Below, piece by piece: positions 1-6,375 of a stretch of DNA of 6,627 nt. Below the pieces are notes generated by a model, which saw nothing but the letters and a program-made list of their open reading frames with translations, had not been told where the DNA came from and searched no databases. The stretch's first letter is position 1; each line of letters starts with the position of its first letter. The position numbers were made by a program, and so were the translations under genes. This DNA is from a bacterium (GTDB taxonomy: Bacteria > SM23-31 > JAUVVT01). The stretch covers positions 1 to 6,627 of the forward strand of contig JAUWXV010000207.1 of assembly GCA_030616165.1 (NCBI GenBank), read 5' to 3'.

Positions 1-2
1 AA

Positions 3-1130
3 AAGATATCTGTAATCGATGAGACAGGTGTAATTTATAATGAATTTGTCAATACTATGAGTGATACACTTAGTGATGGGAGGCAAAAATATATACTTAA
101 CAGAGTGAAAGTTGGAACAGGTGGGCTTGAGGATACAGATAAAGAGCTTCGGGTAAAAGTAACAAACAATAATATAGAAGGGTATATTTATATAAGTAAA
201 GATTTATTTAAAAATATGCGGATTGATTATTATGCCCGTAATGTTACTAACTTTGCAGAAAACAGGAGGATTCAAAACGCTCTGAATAGAGCAGTTGTAA
301 AACAAAGAATTTTAAAAGAGGGATTCGAACCTTCTGTGGTCATGAAACTAACTCGAAATATTTATTTTCGAGCCATAAGAATAGCCGAAGGTGAAAAAAA
401 AGGTGGAGTTGAACAGACCTTTGCTATTGCTTATATATTTATGATGATTCTATATATGACAATAATTTTATACGGGCAATTTGTTATGCAAAGTGTGATT
501 GAGGAGAAGAACTCAAGAGTCGTAGAAGTACTTTTGTCTTCTTTGAAGCCTTTTGATTTGATGGCTGGGAAGATATTGGGAATGAATCTTGTCGCATTTA
601 CTCAATATCTAATATGGGCTGTTTTTGCTATCCTGATATTTTCTTTTGGAGAGTCTATTACGAGTTTGTTCATAGAACCTTCGGTGAATTTACCCAATAT
701 TCCCTCAATTCCTTCAATGATATTTGTATATCTCATAATATATTTTATACTTGGATATTTGCTTTTTTCGGGGCTTTTTGCAACCCTTGGTGCAATTTTC
801 AATAATGAGCATGAGGCACGGTCATATATGATTTTAATTTTGATACCCCTTATTCTTCCGCTAACGATGATGCCTTACATTATTGGTAACCCAGATTCTT
901 TATTAACGATTATTTTGTCCTTGATTCCTTTCACTTCTCCAATAATTATGCTTTCGAGAATTTGTGTGTCATCTCCCCCAATAATTGAAATAGCAGGTTC
1001 AATTTTGATTTTGATTCTTACAATTGCTGCGGAAATCTGGGTTGTTTCTAAGATATATAGGGTTGGTATATTAATGTATGGGAAAAAGCCAAATATTGGT
1101 GAAGTTTTGAAATGGATTAAGTATAGTTAA
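3..1130 (+). CDS. ABC-2 type transporter permease, NatB-like (5' partial)
   Basis: Membrane subunit of an ABC exporter of the ABC-2/NatB type, expected to pair with an ATP-binding subunit encoded upstream, outside the window. The frame is open from position 3, and the translation before the first ATG (57) reads KISVIDETGVIYNEFVNT, which looks like the early extracytoplasmic part of this family. The ATG at 57 is therefore internal, and the N-terminus with its first membrane segment is missing. Counting from that ATG, residues 1-115 form a soluble loop. Membrane segments follow at about 121-146, 178-198, 221-247, 257-277, 283-300 and 311-333. The family hallmark IEEKNSRVVEVLLSSLKPFDLMAGK-like stretch lies at about 148-172 (E149, E150, K151, R154, E157, K172), followed by EHEARSYM at 251-258. 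Substrate is unknown; relatives export sodium, drugs or peptides. Family call is strong, substrate is not callable. Confidence 0.88.
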   Translation, partial: KISVIDETGVIYNEFVNTMSDTLSDGRQKYILNRVKVGTGGLEDTDKELRVKVTNNNIEGYIYISKDLFKNMRIDYYARNVTNFAENRRIQNALNRAVVKQRILKEGFEPSVVMKLTRNIYFRAIRIAEGEKKGGVEQTFAIAYIFMMILYMTIILYGQFVMQSVIEEKNSRVVEVLLSSLKPFDLMAGKILGMNLVAFTQYLIWAVFAILIFSFGESITSLFIEPSVNLPNIPSIPSMIFVYLIIYFILGYLLFSGLFATLGAIFNNEHEARSYMILILIPLILPLTMMPYIIGNPDSLLTIILSLIPFTSPIIMLSRICVSSPPIIEIAGSILILILTIAAEIWVVSKIYRVGILMYGKKPNIGEVLKWIKYS

Positions 1131-1441
1131 TATTCTAAAGTTTATCTTAAAAAACTTATCTGTACTTTGAAAATCCTTAAACTATAAAGAAAAAATAGCC
1201 TGATTAAAGCTCTTTCATTTCAATTATGTTGTAACAATTAAGTCGCTAACTTTAATTTCTGTAAAATTCATCTCTTAAGTTTAAATTCAATTGTTTTTTT
1301 AATGTGGAGAGCATTGTAACAAGTCTCTGTATTGTAATCACTTATATATCTTAGACATTTAATGTTTTGATATATCCTTATAAAAATAAATTAATCAATA
1401 GAACACAATAAAACTATCAACATTTAAAAAAGGAGGAACCA
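1131..1441. other. AT-rich intergenic region without a gene
   Basis: This 311-bp gap lies between the ABC permease stop and the TIM-barrel gene and has no convincing ORF. The motif TTGTAACAA occurs twice (1229-1237 and 1314-1322), with a related TTGTAATCA at 1332-1340. Only weak matches to bacterial promoter boxes are visible (for example TATAAA at 1379-1384 with no well-spaced -35), so I do not call a promoter. No stem followed by a T-run is clear enough to call a terminator for the permease; the small AAGTTT/AAACTT stem at 1138-1157 lacks a T tract. The region must still contain the promoter or leader of the downstream gene unless there is readthrough. Confidence 0.6.
1431..1436 (+). promoter_or_regulatory. 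Strong Shine-Dalgarno AGGAGG fixing the start at 1442
   Basis: A perfect AGGAGG lies five bases before the ATG at 1442. It makes this start, and hence the full Tat signal peptide of the downstream protein, the clear choice. Confidence 0.85.
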
Positions 1442-2347
1442 ATGGATAATATAACACGTCGAAATTTTTTTAGCAGGTCACTCGCAATAGGTGCAGGTAT
1501 TAGTAGTTTACCACTAATATCACCTTCGAAACTGAATAGTGCCGTTCGTCCCACAAAAGATGATATTTCATTAGCGGAATGGTCATTCAACAGAGATATT
1601 CGTGCGGGAAAATTTACAAATTTAGACGTACCCAGAATTTTGAGAGAAGAATTTGATATCAATGGACTTGAATTTGTGAACTCATTTTTCGAACTTCCCA
1701 CTTCTCGATATCTCCAGCGGTTAAAAAGAAACGCTGACGACAATGGAGTCCAATTAATACTTATAATGGTGGATGGCGAAGGTAATATGGCTGCGGCTAC
1801 GAAAGAGGAAAGGGCGCAGACGGTCTTAAATCATCGAAAATGGATTGATATTGCTTATACTCTTGGATGTCATGCAATCCGAACAAACTGTGCAGGTCCA
1901 AGGGATGCTACCGCTGAGGAAATGCTTAACTATGCTGAAGAGAGTTACACTAACCTGTTAGAATATGCAAAAGAGGCACAAATCAACGTTATCATAGAAA
2001 ATCACGGAGGTATATCTTCCGACCCGGATTTTTTAGTTGCTCTGATGAAACGTTTTAACCACCCTGAATTCGGCCTGCTTCCTGATTTCGGTAATTTTGA
2101 TGATGATATTAGAACAGAAGCTCTCAGAAAAGTTATTCCTTATGCTAAAGGAATTTCAGTCAAGACTTATTACGGTAAAGACGGAACTCACCCCAGATTT
2201 GACGTCGAAGCATTGGTTAAAATTGCTCATGATATAGGTTATAGCGGATTCTATGGTATTGAGGCAGAAAGTAGAGAATTGGATAGTTTTGAACAGGTGA
2301 GACTTACGAAAAGAGCAATTGAACGTGCGCTTTGGGGAAAGGAATAA
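1442..2347 (+). CDS. Tat-exported sugar phosphate isomerase/epimerase-like TIM-barrel protein
   Basis: Member of the xylose isomerase-like TIM-barrel superfamily (AP endonuclease 2 / sugar phosphate isomerase-epimerase type), 301 residues. A twin-arginine signal is visible at residues 5-10 (TRRNFF), followed by a hydrophobic stretch SLAIGAGISSLPLI (13-26), so export of a folded, possibly metal-loaded protein is likely. Barrel landmarks are GLEFVN (E77), VIIENHGG (E186, H188), LLPDFGNF (D215), GISVKTYYG (K241) and FYGIEAE (E274). E186, D215 and E274 match the usual acidic metal ligands. The position that is usually histidine on the following strand (HxKD-like) appears to be K241. Lys-containing versions occur in exported subfamilies of this fold, from memory. 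The start is supported by AGGAGG five bases upstream. The gene is monocistronic or the end of its unit, since a strong terminator follows. Substrate is unknown; a hydrolase or lyase role is also possible. Confidence 0.85.
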   Translation: MDNITRRNFFSRSLAIGAGISSLPLISPSKLNSAVRPTKDDISLAEWSFNRDIRAGKFTNLDVPRILREEFDINGLEFVNSFFELPTSRYLQRLKRNADDNGVQLILIMVDGEGNMAAATKEERAQTVLNHRKWIDIAYTLGCHAIRTNCAGPRDATAEEMLNYAEESYTNLLEYAKEAQINVIIENHGGISSDPDFLVALMKRFNHPEFGLLPDFGNFDDDIRTEALRKVIPYAKGISVKTYYGKDGTHPRFDVEALVKIAHDIGYSGFYGIEAESRELDSFEQVRLTKRAIERALWGKE

Positions 2348-2378
2348 GAGTTAAGTAAATTAATGAACTCACACTGTA

Positions 2379-2423
2379 AAAGGCGGTTTGAATCCTTAAT
2401 TTAAACCGCCTTTAATGTTTTTT
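2379..2423 (+). terminator. Rho-independent terminator after the TIM-barrel gene
   Basis: A perfect 11-bp stem pairs AAAGGCGGTTT (2379-2389) with AAACCGCCTTT (2403-2413). It can extend inward through a G-U pair and AAT/ATT to about 15 bp with a five-base loop (2394-2398). A TTTTTT run follows at 2418-2423. It lies 31 bases after the stop at 2347 and 38 bases before the next start, so it should uncouple the two plus-strand genes. On the minus strand only a TTTT follows the stem, so activity there would be weaker. Confidence 0.88.
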
Positions 2424-2461
2424 CGTGTAACTTCTTTAAAAAATTTTAGTGGAGAATTATT

Positions 2462-3862
2462 ATGGGAGGCAAACTGCTTAGAAGATTAATTTTATTTTTT
2501 TTCTTTTGCTTGAGTATTTTATTAATCAGTTGTTCGGATAGTGGAAAGGAGAGGATTTCCGTTTACAAGGATAATCCACATTACTGGGAATATAAAGGGA
2601 AACCAGTCCTTCTATTAGGTGGTTCAGACGAAGATAACTTGTTTAACAACCCACCTCTGATGTTGAAAAACCTGGATATTCTTTCCAAGGTTGGAGGTAA
2701 TTATATACGCTCAACTCTTTCCTGGCGAGATGAGGGAAATGTACCGCCCTACCTTAAAAGTGATGGAATTTATAATCTGGATAATTTTAATCCTGAATTT
2801 TTTAATAGACTGGAAAATTGCTGTCAGGAAGCTGAAACACGTGATATTATTCTGCAGATAGAGATTTGGGCGACATTTGACTATTACCGTGATAACTGGC
2901 TTAAGAATCCTTTCAATCCGTCCAATAACCTCAATTACACCGCAGAGAATACGAGTCTCGCAACTGAATGGGATTATCATCCTGCCCGAAATGTTCAGCC
3001 ATTCTTTTATTCCATGCCGAAGTTAAATAATGACCAAATGGTTCTTCGGTATCAGGAGGAGTTTGTTAAAAAAGTTCTCGATGTTACTATTTCTTATCCC
3101 AATGTTCTTTATTGCATGGACAACGAGACACGGGCACCTGCGGAATGGGCACTTTACTGGGGAAAGTTTATTAAAAAAGAAGCAGAAAGGAGAGGATATT
3201 TTATTCAAATAACAGAGATGTGGGACCCATGGGATATAACTGACAAACAACACAGCACAACTTATGAGCATCCTGAATATTTTTCTTTTACCGATGTTTC
3301 ACAGAATAACTGGCAGGAGGGACAAACTCATTACGACAGATTAATCTGGTATCGTGAAAACCTTGCAAAGCAGAGTGGTGGCTTTCGCCCGATGAACAAT
3401 GTAAAGGTTTACTCCCGGCGTGGAGGAGGAAAGCCAAATGACGTGCCGATATCGATTGACCGCTGGTGGCAGAATGTATTCGCCGGGTGTGCCAGTACCC
3501 GTTTCCATCGTCCCACAGGCGGGATAGGGCTTGATAATACGGCACAGAAGGTTATCCGTTCCGCACGAGTTTTCACTTCGGCTTTCAATATATTCGCATG
3601 TGAACCAAAACCTGAACTTTTATCAAACAGAGAGGAAAATGAAGCCTACTGTCTTGCTAATCCCGGCAATGTGTATGCTTTATACTTCCCAAGCGGAGGA
3701 GATGTGAAACTTGAAGTTGAAAATGGTGATTATAGATTACGGTGGTTCGACACCGAAACCGCTTCATTCATGGAACCTCAAACTGTGTCCGCAAGCCAAT
3801 ACGCAGATTTAAAAAGCCCAAGCACTGGTAAAACCTGGTTAGTACTACTCGATAAAAAGTGA
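2462..3862 (+). CDS. Putative glycoside hydrolase-like lipoprotein (clan GH-A / DUF4038-like)
   Basis: Exported lipoprotein of 466 residues. A lipoprotein signal peptide is clear: MGGKLLRR, a Phe/Leu-rich core (9-22), and the lipobox L21-I22-S23-C24, with lipidation expected on C24. The mature part starts with a VYKDNPHYWEYKGKPVLLLG-type strand (34-53). This is followed by a TIM-barrel-like domain with N80-Y-I-R83, DNFNPEFFNRL (107-117), QIEIWATFD (132-140) and VLYCMDNE (215-222). N221-E222 fits the Asn-Glu acid/base pair at the end of strand 4 in clan GH-A. Later landmarks are DRWWQNVFAG (333-342) and RFHRPTGGIGL (347-357). The C-terminal ~65 residues (YALYFPSGGDVKLEVENGDY then RWFDTET) resemble the small beta domain often following DUF4038 barrels. 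A nucleophile Glu is not obvious at the expected strand 7 (VKVYSRR, 314-320). GGAG at 2451-2454, seven bases before the ATG, supports the start. Substrate unknown; the family call is from motif memory. Confidence 0.7.
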   Translation: MGGKLLRRLILFFFFCLSILLISCSDSGKERISVYKDNPHYWEYKGKPVLLLGGSDEDNLFNNPPLMLKNLDILSKVGGNYIRSTLSWRDEGNVPPYLKSDGIYNLDNFNPEFFNRLENCCQEAETRDIILQIEIWATFDYYRDNWLKNPFNPSNNLNYTAENTSLATEWDYHPARNVQPFFYSMPKLNNDQMVLRYQEEFVKKVLDVTISYPNVLYCMDNETRAPAEWALYWGKFIKKEAERRGYFIQITEMWDPWDITDKQHSTTYEHPEYFSFTDVSQNNWQEGQTHYDRLIWYRENLAKQSGGFRPMNNVKVYSRRGGGKPNDVPISIDRWWQNVFAGCASTRFHRPTGGIGLDNTAQKVIRSARVFTSAFNIFACEPKPELLSNREENEAYCLANPGNVYALYFPSGGDVKLEVENGDYRLRWFDTETASFMEPQTVSASQYADLKSPSTGKTWLVLLDKK

Positions 3863-3920
3863 CCGGTTTTCACTGAAAATTAAATATTAATTCTTTGTGA
3901 GACTAACTAAAAAGAGTTTA
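3863..3920. other. Convergent intergenic spacer
   Basis: 58 bp between the lipoprotein stop and the arsC stop, where transcription from both strands meets. Only a weak stem (TTTTC 3867-3871 with GAAAA 3875-3879, three-base loop) and AT-rich near-palindromic sequence are present. I see no convincing intrinsic terminator for either unit. Confidence 0.5.
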
Positions 3921-4340
3921 TTAATTAAAATATTTTAAAATTTCATTTTTAATCAAATCTCTTATTTTACGGAATTTTTCTATAATTTCTTCTTGTGTAC
4001 CAGTGACTTCTGCTGGGTCTTCAAAACTCCAGTGAAGTCTATTTTTAATTTCATTTGTAAAAACAGGACAGGCTTCTTTTGCATTATCACACACGGCGAT
4101 TAAATAATCGAACCTTCTCTTACGGAATAATTCCACAGACTTTGAAGTATGCTTACTTATATCAATACCTATTTCCTTCATAACCTTAACTGCATTTGGA
4201 TTTACCTCAGATGGATTAATTCCAGCACTAAAAACTTCAAAAATATCTCCAAAGTATTTCCTCATAAAACCCTCAGCCATCTGACTTCTGGAAGAATTCT
4301 CCGTGCATAAAAATAGGATTCTTTTCTTCTCTTTCGCCAT
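3921..4340 (-). CDS. arsC: Arsenate reductase, thioredoxin-coupled (low-Mr phosphatase-like ArsC)
   Basis: Cytoplasmic enzyme that reduces arsenate to arsenite using thioredoxin as electron donor, 139 residues, the normal length for the pI258-type family. The phosphatase loop CX5R is C12-T-E-N-S-S-R18, followed by SQMAEG. The two further redox cysteines expected for the Trx-coupled mechanism are present as C84 and C91 (VCDNAKEACPV). The general-acid loop is D108-P109-A110. FSAGINPSEVNPNA (37-50) and IGIDISKHTSKSVE (57-70) are also family hallmarks. All three catalytic cysteines are intact, so it should be active. GAAGG (4347-4351 on the minus strand) lies six bases before the ATG. It is the last visible gene of the minus-strand arsenic cluster, 180 bp after acr3. 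That gap holds a GC-rich hairpin repeat that may modulate its expression relative to acr3. Confidence 0.95.
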   Translation of the reverse strand: MAKEKKRILFLCTENSSRSQMAEGFMRKYFGDIFEVFSAGINPSEVNPNAVKVMKEIGIDISKHTSKSVELFRKRRFDYLIAVCDNAKEACPVFTNEIKNRLHWSFEDPAEVTGTQEEIIEKFRKIRDLIKNEILKYFN

Positions 4341-4422
4341 TTAAAACCTTCATTTCTTATATTGACTCTCTCTTTGTTAACCTGCTCTATTCATAAATGC
4401 TGAATTACATAATATAATAGAG

Positions 4423-4478
4423 TGTCATTTCGAGCGGAGTCCCGCCGCCGACGGCGGGGGACGGAGTCGAGAAATCTC
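4423..4478. repeat. Composite intergenic repeat with GC-rich hairpin
   Basis: A 56-bp element in the acr3-arsC spacer. Its outer halves, TGTCATTTCGAGCGGAGTC (4423-4441) and TCGAGAAATCTC (4467-4478), together resemble a short dispersed repeat that I recall from FCB-group genomes. Inside sits a very GC-rich hairpin: CCCGCCG (4441-4447), loop CCGA, CGGCGGG (4452-4458). CGGAGTC appears twice as a direct repeat (4435-4441 and 4462-4468) flanking the insert, as if the core had been expanded or another module inserted. Its GC content contrasts sharply with the AT-rich surroundings. There is no T tract on either strand, so it is not a standard terminator; it could stabilise or pause the acr3-arsC transcript. 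Only one copy lies in the window, so dispersal is inferred. Confidence 0.6.
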
Positions 4479-4520
4479 AAAAAAATAACAATGTAAAATG
4501 AGCAAATGAAAAATTATTTA

Positions 4521-5576
4521 TCATATTTCAATTTCAAAATATTTTTTCCTAAATTTCAACGCCACATTAACCAGACTTATAAGTACAGGAACTTCAACAA
4601 GGGGACCAATAACAGCAGCAAATGCCTGACCTGAATTTATACCAAAAACTGCAACCGTCACAGCAATGGCAAGTTCAAAATTGTTACTTGAGGCTGTAAA
4701 AGATAACGTAGTGGATTGTTGGTAATTTGCCCCTACTTTTTTGGACATAAAAAATGTGATAAAAAACATCGCCAAGAAATATATAACTAATGGAATTGCC
4801 ACGCGAATAACGTCAAGAGGAAGTTCAACGATATACTCTCCTTTGAGAGAAAACATAACCACAATTGTGAATAGTAAAGCAATCAACGTTATGGGACTAA
4901 TTTTCGGAATAAACTGTTCATGATACCATTTTTTGTCTTTAAAATGAATCATACCGAATCGGGTAATTATGCCAGCAATAAAAGGAATGCCGAGATAGAT
5001 AAAAACGCTTTTTGCAATTTCTTTCATCGATATGTCTACAATTGTTCCATCTCCGATACCAAACCATTTAGGTAATATAGTTATAAATACATATGCATAA
5101 AATGAAAAAAATAGTACTTGGAAAATTGAATTAAAAGCCACCAAGCCTGCACAATACTCTGTATCCCCTTCTGCAAGATCATTCCACACTATTACCATAG
5201 CGATGCATCGTGCCAGTCCAATTATGATAAGTCCGACCATATATTCATGATGATTATGGAGAAATATTATTGCCAGCAGGAACATAAGGATGGGACCGAT
5301 TATCCAATTTTGAACCAGCGATAAAGAAAGCACTTTTATATTTTTAAAAACTTCTCCTAGTTCCTCGTACTTGACCTTTGCCAGAGGAGGGTACATCATG
5401 AGTATGAGGCCAATTGCAATGGGAATATTTGTCGTACCTATTTGAAGACTTGTAATGATTTTTATTGCTCCCGGTAAAAAATAACCTATCCCTATTCCCA
5501 CTCCCATTGCTATAAATATCCACAGAGTTAAAAATCTGTCTAAAAAGGATAGTTTTTTTGTTCTGTTTGTTGTCAT
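4521..5576 (-). CDS. acr3: Arsenite efflux permease, Acr3 family
   Basis: Inner-membrane As(III) (and possibly Sb(III)) exporter of the Acr3/BART superfamily driven by the proton gradient, 351 residues, a normal length with about ten membrane segments. The hallmarks are [19 protein letters not shown] (120-138) with the essential membrane cysteine C124, and [13 protein letters not shown] (294-306) with E301. These correspond to the Cys and Glu known to be required in characterised Acr3 proteins. Other family stretches are [17 protein letters not shown] (57-73) and [18 protein letters not shown] (319-336). The start has an AGGA ten bases upstream (5587-5590). It lies 94 bp after ccdA and 180 bp before arsC, all on the minus strand, which fits an arsenic-detoxification cluster. 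Regulation may involve the dyad in the upstream spacer. This is not the unrelated ArsB family. Confidence 0.96.
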   Translation of the reverse strand: MTTNRTKKLSFLDRFLTLWIFIAMGVGIGIGYFLPGAIKIITSLQIGTTNIPIAIGLILMMYPPLAKVKYEELGEVFKNIKVLSLSLVQNWIIGPILMFLLAIIFLHNHHEYMVGLIIIGLARCIAMVIVWNDLAEGDTEYCAGLVAFNSIFQVLFFSFYAYVFITILPKWFGIGDGTIVDISMKEIAKSVFIYLGIPFIAGIITRFGMIHFKDKKWYHEQFIPKISPITLIALLFTIVVMFSLKGEYIVELPLDVIRVAIPLVIYFLAMFFITFFMSKKVGANYQQSTTLSFTASSNNFELAIAVTVAVFGINSGQAFAAVIGPLVEVPVLISLVNVALKFRKKYFEIEI

Positions 5577-5598
5577 AAAATCTTGTTCCTATTTTATG

Positions 5599-5641
5599 CT
5601 TAAACATAACATTACGCTTATGTAAATGTTTCCGGTTTAAG
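5599..5641 (-). promoter_or_regulatory. Nested dyad upstream of acr3, candidate operator or leader hairpin
   Basis: In the ccdA-acr3 spacer, CTTAAAC (5599-5605) is the inverted complement of GTTTAAG (5635-5641). Inside it, ACAT occurs at 5604-5607 and 5609-5612 and ATGT at 5620-5623 and 5626-5629, arranged almost symmetrically about position 5616. The dyad ends just upstream of the acr3 ribosome site. A weak minus-strand promoter match overlaps it: TTTACT (complement of 5640-5645), 17-bp spacer, CATAAG (complement of 5617-5622). It could be a binding site for an ArsR-type repressor or an RNA hairpin. Neither is proven, and AT-rich DNA produces such symmetry by chance. Confidence 0.35.
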
Positions 5642-5670
5642 TAAATATATTGTAATTGTATCTTATATTT

Positions 5671-6375
5671 CTAATGGACTGTATAAATTAAGTACACCCC
5701 GCCTAAAAGAACAAGAACGCCACAAACCTTTTTTAAGATAACAGAACCTTTTGACCGCTCATTCCAGTTTAAATATTTCTGAACCAAACCAGTAAATGTT
5801 CCTGCAAAAATAATTACTGAACAATGACCAATTGCATACGCAAGAATAAGTGATACGGCAAAGAAAAGGGTTGTTGAGGCAACTTTGAAGACAATCCCAA
5901 GCATGGGTGCCATATATGCAAATGTACATGGACCAATTGCAATTCCAAATATGAGCCCAAGAACAAATGCTGCCAATAGGCCCTTTTTCTTAAAAGATGG
6001 TTGACCTGATTGTCCAAGAAAAGGTAGCGGTAATATCCCGATAAGGTAAAGTCCGACAAGAAAAAATATTAAAGCAACAAAATAATTGCCGTATGTACCA
6101 ACATCGCCAAGTATCCTTCCTAAAAGACCGGTTATGAAACCGACAACTGTAATGGTTATTAAAATTCCTCCAGAAAAGAGGGTCGCAAGAAAAAATGCTC
6201 TTTTAGTTGAAACAATTCCCTGTTTATCTATAAATCCCACAATCAAAGGCACACTTGCCAGATGACACGGACTAAGAATTATACTTAAGATTCCCCATAA
6301 AAACGAACCAACAAGCGCAATTTCATGTGTTGAGTTTACGGCTGTATATAACCAGTTAAAAATCTGCTCAATCAC
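5671..6375 (-). CDS. ccdA: CcdA/DsbD-type thiol:disulfide electron transfer membrane protein (GTG start)
   Basis: Integral membrane protein of the CcdA (cytochrome c biogenesis / DsbD transmembrane) family, which carries electrons between thioredoxin-like proteins across the membrane. It has 234 residues with about six membrane segments. The two redox cysteines are visible as C37 in LSPCHLASVPLI and C150 in IAIGPCTFAYMAPMLG, the paired motifs of the family. GHCSVIIFAG (183-192) is another typical stretch. Additional cysteines are C185 and C218. The start is GTG at 6375, overlapping the thioredoxin stop by one base (TAGTG), with AAGGGAG (6383-6389) seven bases upstream. Translational coupling is therefore likely. 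Its place between thioredoxin and acr3/arsC suggests it serves the cluster's thiol chemistry rather than cytochrome c maturation. The direction of electron flow cannot be read here. The gene symbol denotes family, not a proven role. Confidence 0.9.
   Translation of the reverse strand: MIEQIFNWLYTAVNSTHEIALVGSFLWGILSIILSPCHLASVPLIVGFIDKQGIVSTKRAFFLATLFSGGILITITVVGFITGLLGRILGDVGTYGNYFVALIFFLVGLYLIGILPLPFLGQSGQPSFKKKGLLAAFVLGLIFGIAIGPCTFAYMAPMLGIVFKVASTTLFFAVSLILAYAIGHCSVIIFAGTFTGLVQKYLNWNERSKGSVILKKVCGVLVLLGGVYLIYTVH

Noticed and set aside
57-59. ATG at 57 as the true start of the ABC permease
   Set aside because: The frame is open back to the window edge and the upstream translation continues with family-like sequence, while no Shine-Dalgarno precedes this ATG.
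1138-1157. Small AAGTTT/AAACTT stem after the ABC permease as a terminator
   Set aside because: Short, AT-only-type stem with no following T run; expected by chance in this composition.
1417-1743. Minus-strand 108-codon reading frame opposite the TIM-barrel gene
   Set aside because: It is antisense to a well-supported gene with a Tat signal and strong ribosome site; its composition is not protein-like for any family I know.
2711-3545. Several short antisense and alternate-frame reading frames within the lipoprotein gene
   Set aside because: All are fully contained in a long, domain-consistent gene and none shows motifs or a ribosome site.
4441-4458. GC-rich hairpin as an intrinsic terminator between acr3 and arsC
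   Set aside because: No T tract follows the stem on either strand; the repeat interpretation explains its flanks better.
5344-5607. Minus-strand 87-codon reading frame overlapping the start of acr3
   Set aside because: It lies in another frame within the acr3 coding region, has no recognisable family features, and is a shadow.
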